From contig OY829328.1 in assembly GCA_963691655.1 (NCBI GenBank), forward strand, positions 8,708,204 to 8,772,203: DNA of 64,000 bases, written 5' to 3'. Every line of letters begins with the position of its first letter. The first letter of the stretch is position 1. The stretch comes from Toxonevra muliebris. Taxonomy: Eukaryota; Arthropoda; Insecta; Diptera; Pallopteridae. Below the pieces are notes generated by a model. It did no database searches and was not told the origin of the DNA. It worked only from the letters and a program-made list of their open reading frames with translations. The translations under genes were made by a program, and so were the position numbers. Below are positions 33,771-45,070 of the stretch, piece after piece.

Positions 33771-36130
33771 TAAAAACAATGTCTAACAATAAAACCAATA
33801 AAAACTCTTCATGTATCGATGGTTAAGCTCACAGAGGTGTTAAGTTAAGTGTATAGATATTTTGAGGAATGTCAAGAATTTAAATTTTTAAGTGCTTCAG
33901 TTTTAACTTATGCCAATAGTATTGGTTAGTCACTTACAACAATTAAACTCTAGACAGGCAAAATGTTGAAGACTTGGCAATGCGTTAACGTATTTTCACC
34001 CAAAAGTTCGCTTTACTCATCTGTGAGCTTAATCATCGATATCAAAAAGTTTATTTCCATTGTATAGGCAGTTCACATAGAGTTATGCTCAACTGTTAAT
34101 ACATTTCATATCTCATTAAGGGTGGAACATCTAGTTAGAAGACACAGAAAACTAATTTTCAAGAATATCTTCTGAAGATGTGTCCGTGCATTTTTAAAAA
34201 TAGTAAACCTTTGATTATTCGATTTGTAGAATATTGGTGAGCACTGTAACTCAAGAATAAATCACCTGTAATCAAAAATTAAAAAACATTTCTTGTGTTA
34301 ATTAGCTAATCTGGCGTATGAAGGATGCGATTGTGTGAATTTTTTGCTAGATGCATTAAAATAGCGGGTGTTGAATTTGAGAAACCATATTTTTGTTGGA
34401 AGAGCTGAATTTAAAATCAATTTTTTAATAAATTGTTAGTACACCTGTTTATTTAATTTAAAAGAAGTGTTTTAAAAAAATTGTGTTAAAAAAATATATT
34501 TAAATTGCAAGAAATTTCGCACAACTTCTGCAGTCATGTATAGAGTTGCAGGCGCGCAACTTGAACAAACTTTAACGGATCAACTCCAAACTATAGTTCG
34601 AGAATCTGGTAATACAAAAAAAAAAATTAATTGTTTTAGGTGCACGCCCATCCTTAAAGAACACTTACTAGAGTTGTGCATTATTTTTCTTGTAATAAAA
34701 TCTGGTAAATAATCTATTTTCTTAAATATTAGCTTGTCGACTATTCATAGTCCACGGTTTATGATCTCCTACATCACATTCTTTCATAATATCATATTAA
34801 TTTTTGAGCTAACAACTTTATTTACCATTAGGACTATGAAGCCCAAACTTTAAATAAAAAAGTTGAGAATTTTGAAAACCTAATCCAATTCGGACTTCTG
34901 CCTTTAAATTTTCCCTAGTATTCATATATATATATATATATATATGGTTATCGTGCAAATACAATATCATGCATACAGTTACGGACAATAGACTTTTGAA
35001 AAATTAAGCAAAAACGTGTTATAAACATTTTGTGTATTCATTTCATTACCAAAAAGTAAAAAAAATTATAACTGAGAATAAGAAATTAAATATTATGAAA
35101 CCCAAACAAATTTCATTTTATATTTTGAATTTTTATGATTTTATAAAAGTCGCCCTATTTTTTTGCCCTAGAATATATTCTTGTTTTCTTTGTTAAAACT
35201 AATTCTAAGTGTAAAAAAAACTAAAAACTGACCCTATTATATACAATGTAAAACACAAAAGGTGTGAAATCGAAAAATTTTGCTTATTATGGTTTGGACT
35301 GTTTGTTTGTTTAGTATAGTAAGCATATGCCAACAAATTAGGGGTAGTTTATAATAAGGCAACATTTTATTGTTCAATTGATTTATGCCTACGTAATTCC
35401 ATAGGGTTAATTTTTCTTAATTACCAAAAAATCCGCAAGAATGTGTGTTTTACGACTTGAACAAGACAGAAAATCTTTATTTCTTTACAGTTCGCAGAAG
35501 GTTGCAATATATATGACCTCTTATCATCACACGTAATGACTAGAGCTTCTGAATAATACTGTATATAATTGAATTATACAATTGTGTATGCATTCCTTCC
35601 TCTATATTATAAAATTTAAATCAACCAAGATTACTGTTTTATTGGTGTCGGGTCCCGTGTTAAACTATGGTGGGATACGGGAGATGTTTAAGCTGTAATG
35701 TTAATATTAATTATTATTCACTCTATATACTTTTTGTAATATATCTTTTTTGGCGATCAAGGTATTACCAACAATTAGAAAAAAATAATAATAAATAAAA
35801 TTATTACAATTGAAGTGCTTATTTCTTCTTCAAACGTTAAAAAAATATATTTCAATACAATTTCCATTTTATCGTTTGTTTATTTGAACTTTAGTAGCAA
35901 TATTTAGTAAAACAATAATACATTTACATGTGGTTAAAAACAGCTAATTACACAATCAGTTGGAATACAAAAAATTAAATGCGTAATTAGAATATATGTA
36001 TGTATGTATAAAAATTCTAAAACTTTTAGCTTAAATTTATCATTGGCTTTAAACAGATTCCATTTGCAAGACATTTTATTTAATTTTCCCACATTTTAAC
36101 TAATTGTCTTCTAACCCATCCAATATTTGG
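33771..36130. other. Gene-poor AT-rich interval, right part, with (TA)n
   Basis: It includes a (TA)n microsatellite at about 34925-34946 and, at its right end, the presumed 3' UTR of Atg7. No other gene seen. Confidence 0.4.
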
Positions 36131-39100
36131 CTATTCGTCCGACATTTCCAAATCTGATTCATCAAAATCTATAATCTGTAATAAATTAATGATTAATTAT
36201 AACAAAACTCTGAATTAGTTTTTTAATAAATCACGTACTTTACTATCCAATTCTTTGAAATCGGAAATACCAGTTAAATCCTCTAAGTACTTAGCAGTTT
36301 CAAAGGCTTTAAAAAGGAATGCATTACCATGTTGACGATATTCCGAAACAATTTTCTGAAAAAAAGTACAAACAATTTTGAAAAATTATACATAAATAAA
36401 CAAAATGAAGGAAATAATATACTTTACCTCAGAACATGCAATACACTGCGAGAATTTTTCTGTTGCTGGCAGTATATTTTCGTAATTACACAACATGCCA
36501 CGTATTGAATGCGGTATAATGCCCAAAAGTCCTTCTGGGATTTTGTAACTCGAAGTTTTATTGCTTGTTGCCGAATAGTAAGCAGGTGCAAATTCACGTT
36601 CTGGATGTTGGAGCAACGAAACAACTAATTCTACTGCATAGCTGGAGGCTATATTGGAGACACCGGGACGTGTTACGGTGCATTGCTGATCGAGTGTACG
36701 ATCCTTGAGCGACTGTAAAAGAACAATAAAATATATAACATCCTTAGTTTGACTTAAATGTATATGAATAATCATATTTGATATTTTTCTTGAAATTGCT
36801 TGGTGGTTTTTTGTTTACTATTTGCTAATATATACACAATCACAATTAGTTACAAATTCTGGAAACACTAATCCAAAATTTGAGAAATGGCTAAAAAAAA
36901 TGTTTTTTATTGGGGAAATTATGTGTAGTTGAGCTCGGAGCGGAGCAAACGCAAAATTTGGCTGCAACAAAGCCTTGATTCAAACTGAGTTTCTAATAAA
37001 AGCTTTATTAATTTTTTTTTTTTTTTGAATTTTTAACTATGAACTTTAAAAGCTTTAACTTATTACAACTGCACTACAATACAAGCTTCTTCATTATTGA
37101 GTACAAGCAGTACAAATGAAGCAATGAGTGAAACAACAGGTATGTGTGTGTGCAGTAAAAATTAAGCAATGAGTGAAAAACAGGTATATGTACCGTGGCC
37201 ATATTTGTGAGATCAAAATACAGAACAGAAAAAAATTTAAATCAAACTGCTAAATTAATGTTACATTTGACAACTTTTTTTGCTGGGTTCTAAAAATAAT
37301 TTCTAGTAAAATTTACCTTCTATGATACTGTTACTTTACAAAACCAACCAACAATATCTTTACCAAATTTCACAAGGCAGCTGATAACAACTTTTTTCCA
37401 GTGTTGCCGTTTTGATACAAAGGAATTGTTTTCAGGTCGCGACAACATTGCAGGGTGCGTTCAGTTTACTCAAATTTGTGGTTTACTTTGTAATTTTTAT
37501 TTGTTTGTATTATTTCAATCCATATTTAAGAACTTATATGGAATACAGTGGAAATACAGAGCAGACGCTAAAACACAGAACATTTCTATTTGTATTAAAA
37601 AATAAATCATACAGAACGAAGACTTCATCTTCATATACAGTACTGCTCTCCATTATACAGAACGGATGGTCACCGTTGATATCTGGGGCGTATGAATGGC
37701 CTTAATACATGGAATTTGAATAAGATATAAAATATAAAGAGCTACTCAAAAGAACATCTCACTACAGTGAGCACATGATGTTGTGACGTAATTGCCATCA
37801 ATAAACTTGTTAACTTGAAAAAATATCAAATATATGGAAACAAACAAAAACGGAAGACAACAAAAATGAATATGTATGAGTTAGTGGTATTTGCTTAAAA
37901 TGCAAAATGCAATCGAGAGAAACAGCTGAGAAAATTTTCCAAGCAAATGGTTTCAATATATAACCAGAACGAACGCTCTTTTTTTACCCAATATCGAAAT
38001 ACTACAATACAAACTGCGACGACAAATGCAAAAAATATTTTTCTAATGTGTGTTGAAGAGATTAGATAAAAAAAGTAAAGTATTATTACAGAACTCTAAA
38101 ATGATAACGACTACAACAACGATGATGTTGATAGTAATATTCGCAAATGACTGTTGAAAGAGTTAGCATTTTAACGTGCATAGTCGAACCTCTTAAAATA
38201 AATACCAACTACTTTATTTAATTTAAAAAAATAAAAATAATATCTTTACAAAATGTTAACAGAATATTCAGGAAATTTGGCACATCATTTGGAATTCGGG
38301 CATGCTTTGGAAATTGTGGCTAAAACAATTGATGCCGCTTCGAGGTAGGTTTTGTTTCGTGTTTCTTGTGTTAACAAAAAATAATAATAAAATTAAAGTG
38401 ATAATGTGAATACCTTACTACTAAAATTGGATTGTGTATACGGAACTATGTGTCATATTATCAATTAGCAATAAAAAAACGCTCAGATATGTATAAAAAT
38501 AATAATCTATTTGTATTAAAAAACTTACATACAAAAGTGAAAACCCTTAATGATAATGTTTGCGAAATGAAAGTGGTAAAAAGATGTGGGGTTACGAATT
38601 TTGCTTATATTTTTTTTTATTTTGCTATTTTTGGGAGACTCTTGAAGTTAAATTTAAGCAAAAATTACTGCAGTTAAAAAAAAAAAACATTTTTCTTTGT
38701 ATTTAGTTTAATTACATTGTATATGTTTATAATGTAATTAAACTACAATGATTGTGTAGAAGAAAACTAATTGGTTCGTGATCTTTGAAACTATAGCGCT
38801 CATTTCAAACATATTTTCAAAGTTTTTTATTGTGGTTTTAAGACCCTCCGGCATAAAGATTGCTCATAAAAACGAATAACAAAAAAGAATATGATTTTTT
38901 ATGCAAAACTCGGTCATTGCTTTGCGAGTTTTTAATTTTCTTAATATTAGTAGCAGCCGACTTCAAATTACACACACTGTATAAAACTTATTCTAATTTC
39001 ATTTCACATATAGATTCCATATCAATATATGCACAGCGAAATCTGTAATCGATCCCAATGCCGATATCGGTTTACGTTTTTCCTGTTATTTTCGAGAGAA

Positions 39101-42100
39101 TATAATTGTACGTAACACACGCATCAGTGGCGCTTGGGGTGAAGAGGAAATCAAGCAAGTTACAGGAGAATCGCTACCTAATCCCATTGTGTCTGGTGAA
39201 TTTTTTATTGTTTATATATTAGCATGCGAAGAGAAATTTCATATTTCCATTAACAGTCGACCATACTGTACATTTGATTATCGTATGCCGCTCGAATCAT
39301 TGCGTGCAATTGAAATACGCGATCAAATACAAGTTATTAAACAAGTTGATCATCGCACTGTTTTTCCTAATCCATGGCCGGCTATACATGCTTCGGATTA
39401 TTTTAAAGCGTTCAGCAATGATGTACCAATACTTTTCAGTCCGGGGCATTTGATTGTGATAACAGCACGTTGTTTCGACAATAAAAAAGGGCAATTTATA
39501 ATTAAATTCATGGATACGGATACAAAACGTGAAGAGCTACACTTTAGTGTACGCTTCGATCAAAAGGCAGTCGTACGAAATTCGATGAATAAAAGTTTTG
39601 AGTATGTGATTAAACATTTTACCAAAAGGAAAACATTTTAATTGCATTTTTATTTTTAATTTAGATTTGGAGCAGAGGAACGACACGGTGGCTTTCCATT
39701 TGTATTTAATCAACAATTTAAACTTGCCATAGCATTCACCGAACGAGAATTTCTGACTGCAGTGGATGGATATAATTTCTGCAGTTACGCCTATCGTACA
39801 CCGAATATTTTACAGAATTTGGTAGGATTCAAAGTTACTTGCATCAACGGTTTGCATATGCATGTGACAAGTGTGGATCATTTGCCAATGGGCGACCCAT
39901 CGTGCACTAGTTTCGAAAAGTATTCTAGGCATGATTATGAATGTGCTTAAGTGGAATATTATTTATATATTAAAAATTAATTTAAAAAGGCATATCTATA
40001 AATACATATGATTAAAGAATCTTGTTTACAGTTAATTGTAAATCTGCCAGATAGGATCAATTGTCGTTACTATCAATTCAAAACTTTGGACATTTGCTCA
40101 CATACTATGTTAATTTAATTTCCTACTCACATTTCCTGGTGCAGTAACATCATTACAATAGTAGCATCCTAAGTCTGCACCATTTATACATTTTAAGTCA
40201 CCCATGTTCACAGATTTTGCAGATGCCACCGCCTCATCATTACGTTTAGTCATACCATGTCGCATGACTAAGTAGCTATCAAAGCCCAGAGCAGCATTTA
40301 TAACAATCTATTTAAAAAAAAAAAACATTAGCTTAAAAACTATTTTAAAGTATCAAAGAGAAACAGCACACCTTATTAAATGCAGCACCCAGCATTGTAG
40401 GCAACCAACGGCTCTCTCGCGAATCAGTTAATAGAAAAAGAATATCATGTTGTTCGACTAATTGTTTTATTGTGTTTAAGTCTTGTTCAGTTTGCTGTTG
40501 TAGAGATGCCCCAATAGTATGTCCTGGCATAGGTATTTGTATAACATAACCAGCCGTAGTCTTTTTTATGTTAAGAAGGAAATATTATCGGTGCATAGCT
40601 GTGTTTTTCAATATTTTCAACTTACCGCACTTGGATTTATTTCCTTGACACGCTCGGCAGCACATTTCGCTTTCATCACATTTCCAGCCATTGCATCTAC
40701 ATGTGTATAGAGACTTTGTCGTAATGGATTAGAAAAACTAACTCTGCCATTATCAACGAATGTTAAGTGTTTGAATCCCCAAGCCTATGTGAAATAAAAA
40801 CTAAGAATTAATTTCAGTAAAATTAATTAAATGACATGTATAATTTAACCAGCAGATTGCGTGCAACTCCACAACCTAAGGTACCAGCTCCAAAGAGTAA
40901 GCATTTTGCATTTGCAATTGTGTCTAAATTCAAATCAGGCACTAAACGCCATTTCATCAATTTTAAATTTAAATTGATGGCATTCTCAACCAATCTGCGC
41001 AAAATAAGAAAATATAAACTTTAAGAAAATCCAAAAATAACAGTAACTATTTACATGGTCGGATCCATGCTATCCTTCATGGAAGCCATGCGTGGCCCCA
41101 TTTTATTATTAAGGTTAGGTTCCCAGCCAACAAATTTCACTGCATTAATATCATCAAAATTGACATGTTCCGTTTGTTTAACATTCCATATCAAACTCTT
41201 TCCAGCTTGCATTTTATTGTCGTAGCGTACGCCAATAAACTTCATTGTTTTGCCAACGAGTAAAGGACTAAACAATGAAACATAATTATTTTGTTGAAGT
41301 AAATTGCAAAAATTGAAAAAAATTGAGCTACCATTTATAAAATAAAAATGTTGCATATGTTCGCATTAACCAAGATGGATGTTCATATTCGGTAGCATCC
41401 GCAAAGCAAAAATAGTAATCATCAAAGAGCGTGTTAGCTAAATTGTCCATAGCAAAGAAATCAATTAAAGAGTAGAATCTCGTTGTATCACTGGATTTCA
41501 ATATGAAGAAATTTTGTTGCTCATCGGGCACGATTTTTAAAATATATTTAAAATGTTGTAATTCTGGAATGTCTTCTAGTTGACGCATCTTCTCCTCCAC
41601 ACTTAAAGTAGGTGTCAAAGGGCAAGGAAAAGCGAACCAGTAATAGTAATTGTGGCTTGCTAAATCCTATAAAAAAGCAAATATTGAATATATATAAAAA
41701 AGGAATTAGAAGTATAGGACATACAGCAAATGATAAAACAAAGAATCGTGCCAATCTGCTAGGATCCTCGAGTATTAGCTCAGATTTATAATCTGCAATT
41801 AATTTACGTCCTTCCGACAGCAATAATTCATTTTTATCATATTCCTTGAACTCTTCAATCGTGTTTCTATTGTAAAGTGTCCCCGTCGCGGTGTGGCAAA
41901 ATTTGGGTGGTTTAAATTCGCTGTGAATGAATAAATATTGATGTACACACAATATAAACAAATAAAAACGTTTCGCTTACCTATTGTAGGCACTATAATC
42001 TACCTCCAGTATACACGCCTTAGCATTACGATTTGTATAGAAACCAAAAATAGATTTTGGAGCATCACTAAGTCTATCATGATTTAGCTTGATTTCCGAA

Positions 42101-42165
42101 AGTTTGTGCCAGAATGTTGGACTCACAAACGATTGAAGTGGAGCAAATTGCAATACCGTTGACAT
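36131..42165 (-). CDS. Atg7: Atg7, E1-like activating enzyme of autophagy, 681 aa
   Basis: Eleven exons: 41981-42165, 41725-41920, 41332-41666, 41055-41267, 40850-40994, 40626-40784, 40372-40560, 40131-40307, 36428-36712, 36239-36355, 36131-36175 (2046 nt, all phases fit). Atg7 adenylates Atg8 and Atg12 and passes them to Atg3 and Atg10 in the cytosol. The N-terminal domain begins [19 protein letters not shown]. The Rossmann nucleotide-binding loop is [17 protein letters not shown], followed by [19 protein letters not shown] and [12 protein letters not shown]. The catalytic cysteine is C544 in [20 protein letters not shown], followed by [12 protein letters not shown]. The acidic end SDLEMSDE recalls the Atg8-binding tail. 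The 3.4-kb intron before the catalytic exon carries a complete galectin gene on the other strand. Confidence 0.95.
38253..39950 (+). CDS. Tandem-repeat galectin, 321 aa, nested in Atg7 intron
   Basis: The exons are 38253-38344, 39014-39601 and 39665-39950 (966 nt). Two galectin carbohydrate-recognition domains can be seen. The first has [15 protein letters not shown] and GAWGEEE; the second has [34 protein letters not shown] and [12 protein letters not shown]. The second keeps most sugar-contact residues (H, R, N, EER), with Asn to Ser and Trp to Phe changes. In the first, His and Arg of the HxNxR motif are replaced. Galectins bind beta-galactosides and are exported without a signal peptide; none is seen here. 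In Drosophila a galectin (CG5335 from memory) also adjoins or lies within Atg7, which supports orthology. Confidence 0.9.
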
Positions 42166-42411
42166 TCTGTTTTAAGATTGTTCCTTTCCCTCTTGATTTT
42201 ATGCTTCTCTTAACTTTTTAACAAACTGAATTTTTCAATGATTTATTGTTTAACTTTAATTTATATTTTATATTTATGTATATAGTATGTACACTACCAA
42301 TATAGAAATCAATAAAAGACACACAGCTGCAAATTATTGCAGTCGATCAGCTGATCATTTTGGGAAAAGTATGTAGCAGGGTTATTCAAATAATATGCGA
42401 AAGTTTTTTAA

Positions 42412-42575
42412 AATGAAATAAAACTTTTTCCAAATTGAATGAAAACTTTTTCAAATTAAATGAAACTTTTTTCAAATTGAATTAAAGCTTTTGTTAATTT
42501 GAATGAAACCTTTCACAAATTAAATAGAAACTTTTTTCAGAATAAATGAAACCTTTTTCAAATTAAATGATACTT
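42412..42575. repeat. Minisatellite, about seven units of about 23-25 bp
   Basis: Imperfect tandem units of the form GAAACTTTTTTCAAATTAAAT run through this stretch, with single-base changes in each. It lies just upstream of Atg7. Confidence 0.8.
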
Positions 42576-42910
42576 TACGTGAAGGAGGGTCGAAGTATAC
42601 ACGTGGTTAAGTATGAGTATGATCCGAACCTCAAACTAAAGAGAGGATATGAGGTTCCACAGCATTTCAATAAATATGGATGCATACATGGCTCAATAAT
42701 AAGGTTATGTCACCCGCATAACTCTCTTCTTCTTCCCGATTTATTCGTCTAATTCTTATGTCAAATAAATCAAGAAAAAAAAATATGAGAGCAAAATAAA
42801 TCAGCTGTTTCGTTATGAATTTGACAGGAGAAAGCGATTTCCAACCCTGCATCCAAAAACAAAACATACGGTCGATTTTCTTTTTGTAGCGCTGCTATAA
42901 CCTTATTATT

Positions 42911-43314
42911 AGGCGTTTTTCTTTTTTAACTCAGAGCAAGAAGTAAAATAGAGCACTAGCACACCGAGCGCGCTCTGATCAGCGCATGTCCCGAGCACGT
43001 TATGACAACTCTGATTTTATTTTAAAACGCATAGAGCACGAACTGTCAGATAACAGCTATTTATAATTAAGTTTATATTTCAACAAAGTTTTTTTCAATC
43101 GTTTTGATTTTTTTGTGCAAAATGAATAAATTAATTATTCTGAACCCTTGTTCGCCATTTCAAATTTTTGTGTATGCTGTCAAAATATTTTTTTTCAATT
43201 GTGCTCTGCCTACTTAGTCAATTTCTTCTGAGCGCGTAGAGAACGCTCTGAAGAAACACGAATACGTTTTTTGACAACTTGTGCTCTGCTCAGAACTAAT
43301 AAAGAAAAACGCCT
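42911..43314. mobile_element. MITE with AGGCGTTTTTCTTT ends and ATT target duplication, 404 bp
   Basis: The inverted ends of about 28 bp begin AGGCGTTTTTCTTT on both sides. ATT flanks the element (42908-42910, 43315-43317). The interior carries GAGCAC/GTGCTC and GCGCTCTGATCAGCGC words. A paralogous empty site is present in inverse orientation at 42678-42712, where the CCTTATTATTGAGCC sequence is uninterrupted. That fixes the insertion boundaries. Confidence 0.85.
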
Positions 43315-43317
43315 ATT

Positions 43318-43615
43318 GAGCCATGGAAGCATACAAGGCGAATTTATACCAGGTTAAGTTACCAGCAACTAATTCTTCTACTTTCTTCGTGATCAATACA
43401 ATAGGATATCAAAATCATAGTTTACTTTTGATTGTTTGTTTACGTTTTTGACTTTCTCTGCATGCCGCAATTATGTCCGCAACAACAAAGATATGTTGTT
43501 ATTTTATTGTACGGCTTTTGACGGCAATAAAAAAGATGTGTTGTTTTTGCCAAAGTGAGATTATTGTAATTTTGCTATCACCTTATTCATAATTTCACCA
43601 TGGATGCATATAAAT
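43318..43615. repeat. Repeat segment related to 3746-3890
   Basis: 43350-43525 matches 3746-3890 in inverse orientation, including TTGTTTGTTTACGTTTT and GCAACAACAAAGATATGTT. The segment is bracketed by direct copies of CCATGGAAGCATACAA (43321) and CCATGGATGCATATAA (43599). Confidence 0.65.
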
Positions 43616-44616
43616 TAGCGATGCCAACTTGCGGGCAGTTCCCCGATTTGTGGAGAATTTTACTTAGTACGGGGAATCGGGGAATGAGCTGTTTTTTGCG
43701 GGGAATTTGAAACCGTCCAGCTTTTAGTTGATAAAGTATGTGGAATACTTTTTGTCAAATTTTATGTAATGTAAATCGTTTAACTTTTGCAATACTTCAT
43801 ATTTTCGGTCTTATAATCTTCATCTCTTCTTAAGCGCGGCTTAGCTATGCCCTCATCCAACACCTCCTGATTAATAACTCTGGACTGCGATTGCATCGGT
43901 CACCAATCTGTGCGTTATGCAGATGCGCCTCTAGTTCGTATTGGGCGGGAGGAAGGTCCGTTGGGATTCGTCGATATATTTAAAAACCGATAGCCAAAAC
44001 TTTGAACACGTTCTCACACAACAAGGTTTTTTTTATGCCATTGTCACGTAAGGTCTAAAATTTAAATATGTTTTCTATACAACAATGGCCCCAGGACATA
44101 ACAAAAAAAAAGTTTGGTCAATTTTTTCCTCAATTTGCAATGTTGTACTTTCGAAAAAAGTCCAATTTTTGAAAACCCTAATTTTGGTTATCCGACGAAA
44201 TTCGCGTAGTTGGAGGGCGGTAGAATTTATATATTTTCCATGTAATTAATCACTTATTACACTTGGAAATTTTTATACAACACTCTTTTTATTTGTTCTT
44301 TCGAAAATGAAAAAAAAAAAATCTTAAAGATTCAAAATGTAACCATTTTTTTCCAAAATCGAAAACAGCTTTGAATTTTTTTCCCCCACCCCCCTTGAGT
44401 TGAAATCCCCATGTGTGAAAAGAATTCCGAAGTCAGAAAGTACCTAACTATTCACCTACCAGTTCTGGAGCGCATTAAAATAACATTAAGCTTGATCAAT
44501 TTTAAGCGTGTGTCGCTGTTATAATATAAAATTATACCGGTGCGGGGAATTTGATTGAAAATCGGGGAATTTCTCGAGGGCTATCGGGGAGATAGAAAAA
44601 TGAGTTGGCATCCCTG
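43616..44616. mobile_element. Non-autonomous hAT-like element, 1001 bp
   Basis: The 8-bp flanks ATATAAAT (43608-43615) and ATATGAAT (44617-44624) differ by one base. The ends TAGCGATGCCAACTT and, read inward from the right, CAGGGATGCCAACTC are inverted. Both sub-ends carry CCCCGATT words. An 8-bp duplication with YAGxG ends is the hAT hallmark. No transposase is visible, only scraps. Confidence 0.75.
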
Positions 44617-45070
44617 ATATGAATAGAAGAATTTTTGAATTATGAGTTGAATATATCCAGTTTCTCAGTACTCAGGGCAGATCTCTGGTACATACATCAA
44701 TGGAAAAAACAACTCAATTCAACAAATGTAACAACAAATGTACATACAAAGATATATAAAAATAAATGTATCTTAATCGTCGAAGTTCAAGCAAAAGTCA
44801 AAAGGCCTTCATGGCCAAAAAATATATATATTACCAGCAGTATGTTGAGTGAATAGAAATAAATGTAATATTTCAGATTAAAAAAATAATAAGTACCTAA
44901 ACATAAATATACATACCGCTCTCACGATCCCCCATCACAAAACCATAAAAGAATTAATGTAAATAAGAATAAAGATAAAGAACCCTACAGTGACAAAACA
45001 GTAATCTTGGTTATAAAATTAAATTAGATTTAAAAGTATAGAGCCAGATGAGCAGCCACATGTGAATAAA

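Noticed and set aside
37412..37705. 97-codon frame in the large Atg7 intron
   Set aside because: Hydrophobic start then random-looking sequence in AT-rich intron DNA, with no splice partners or domain.
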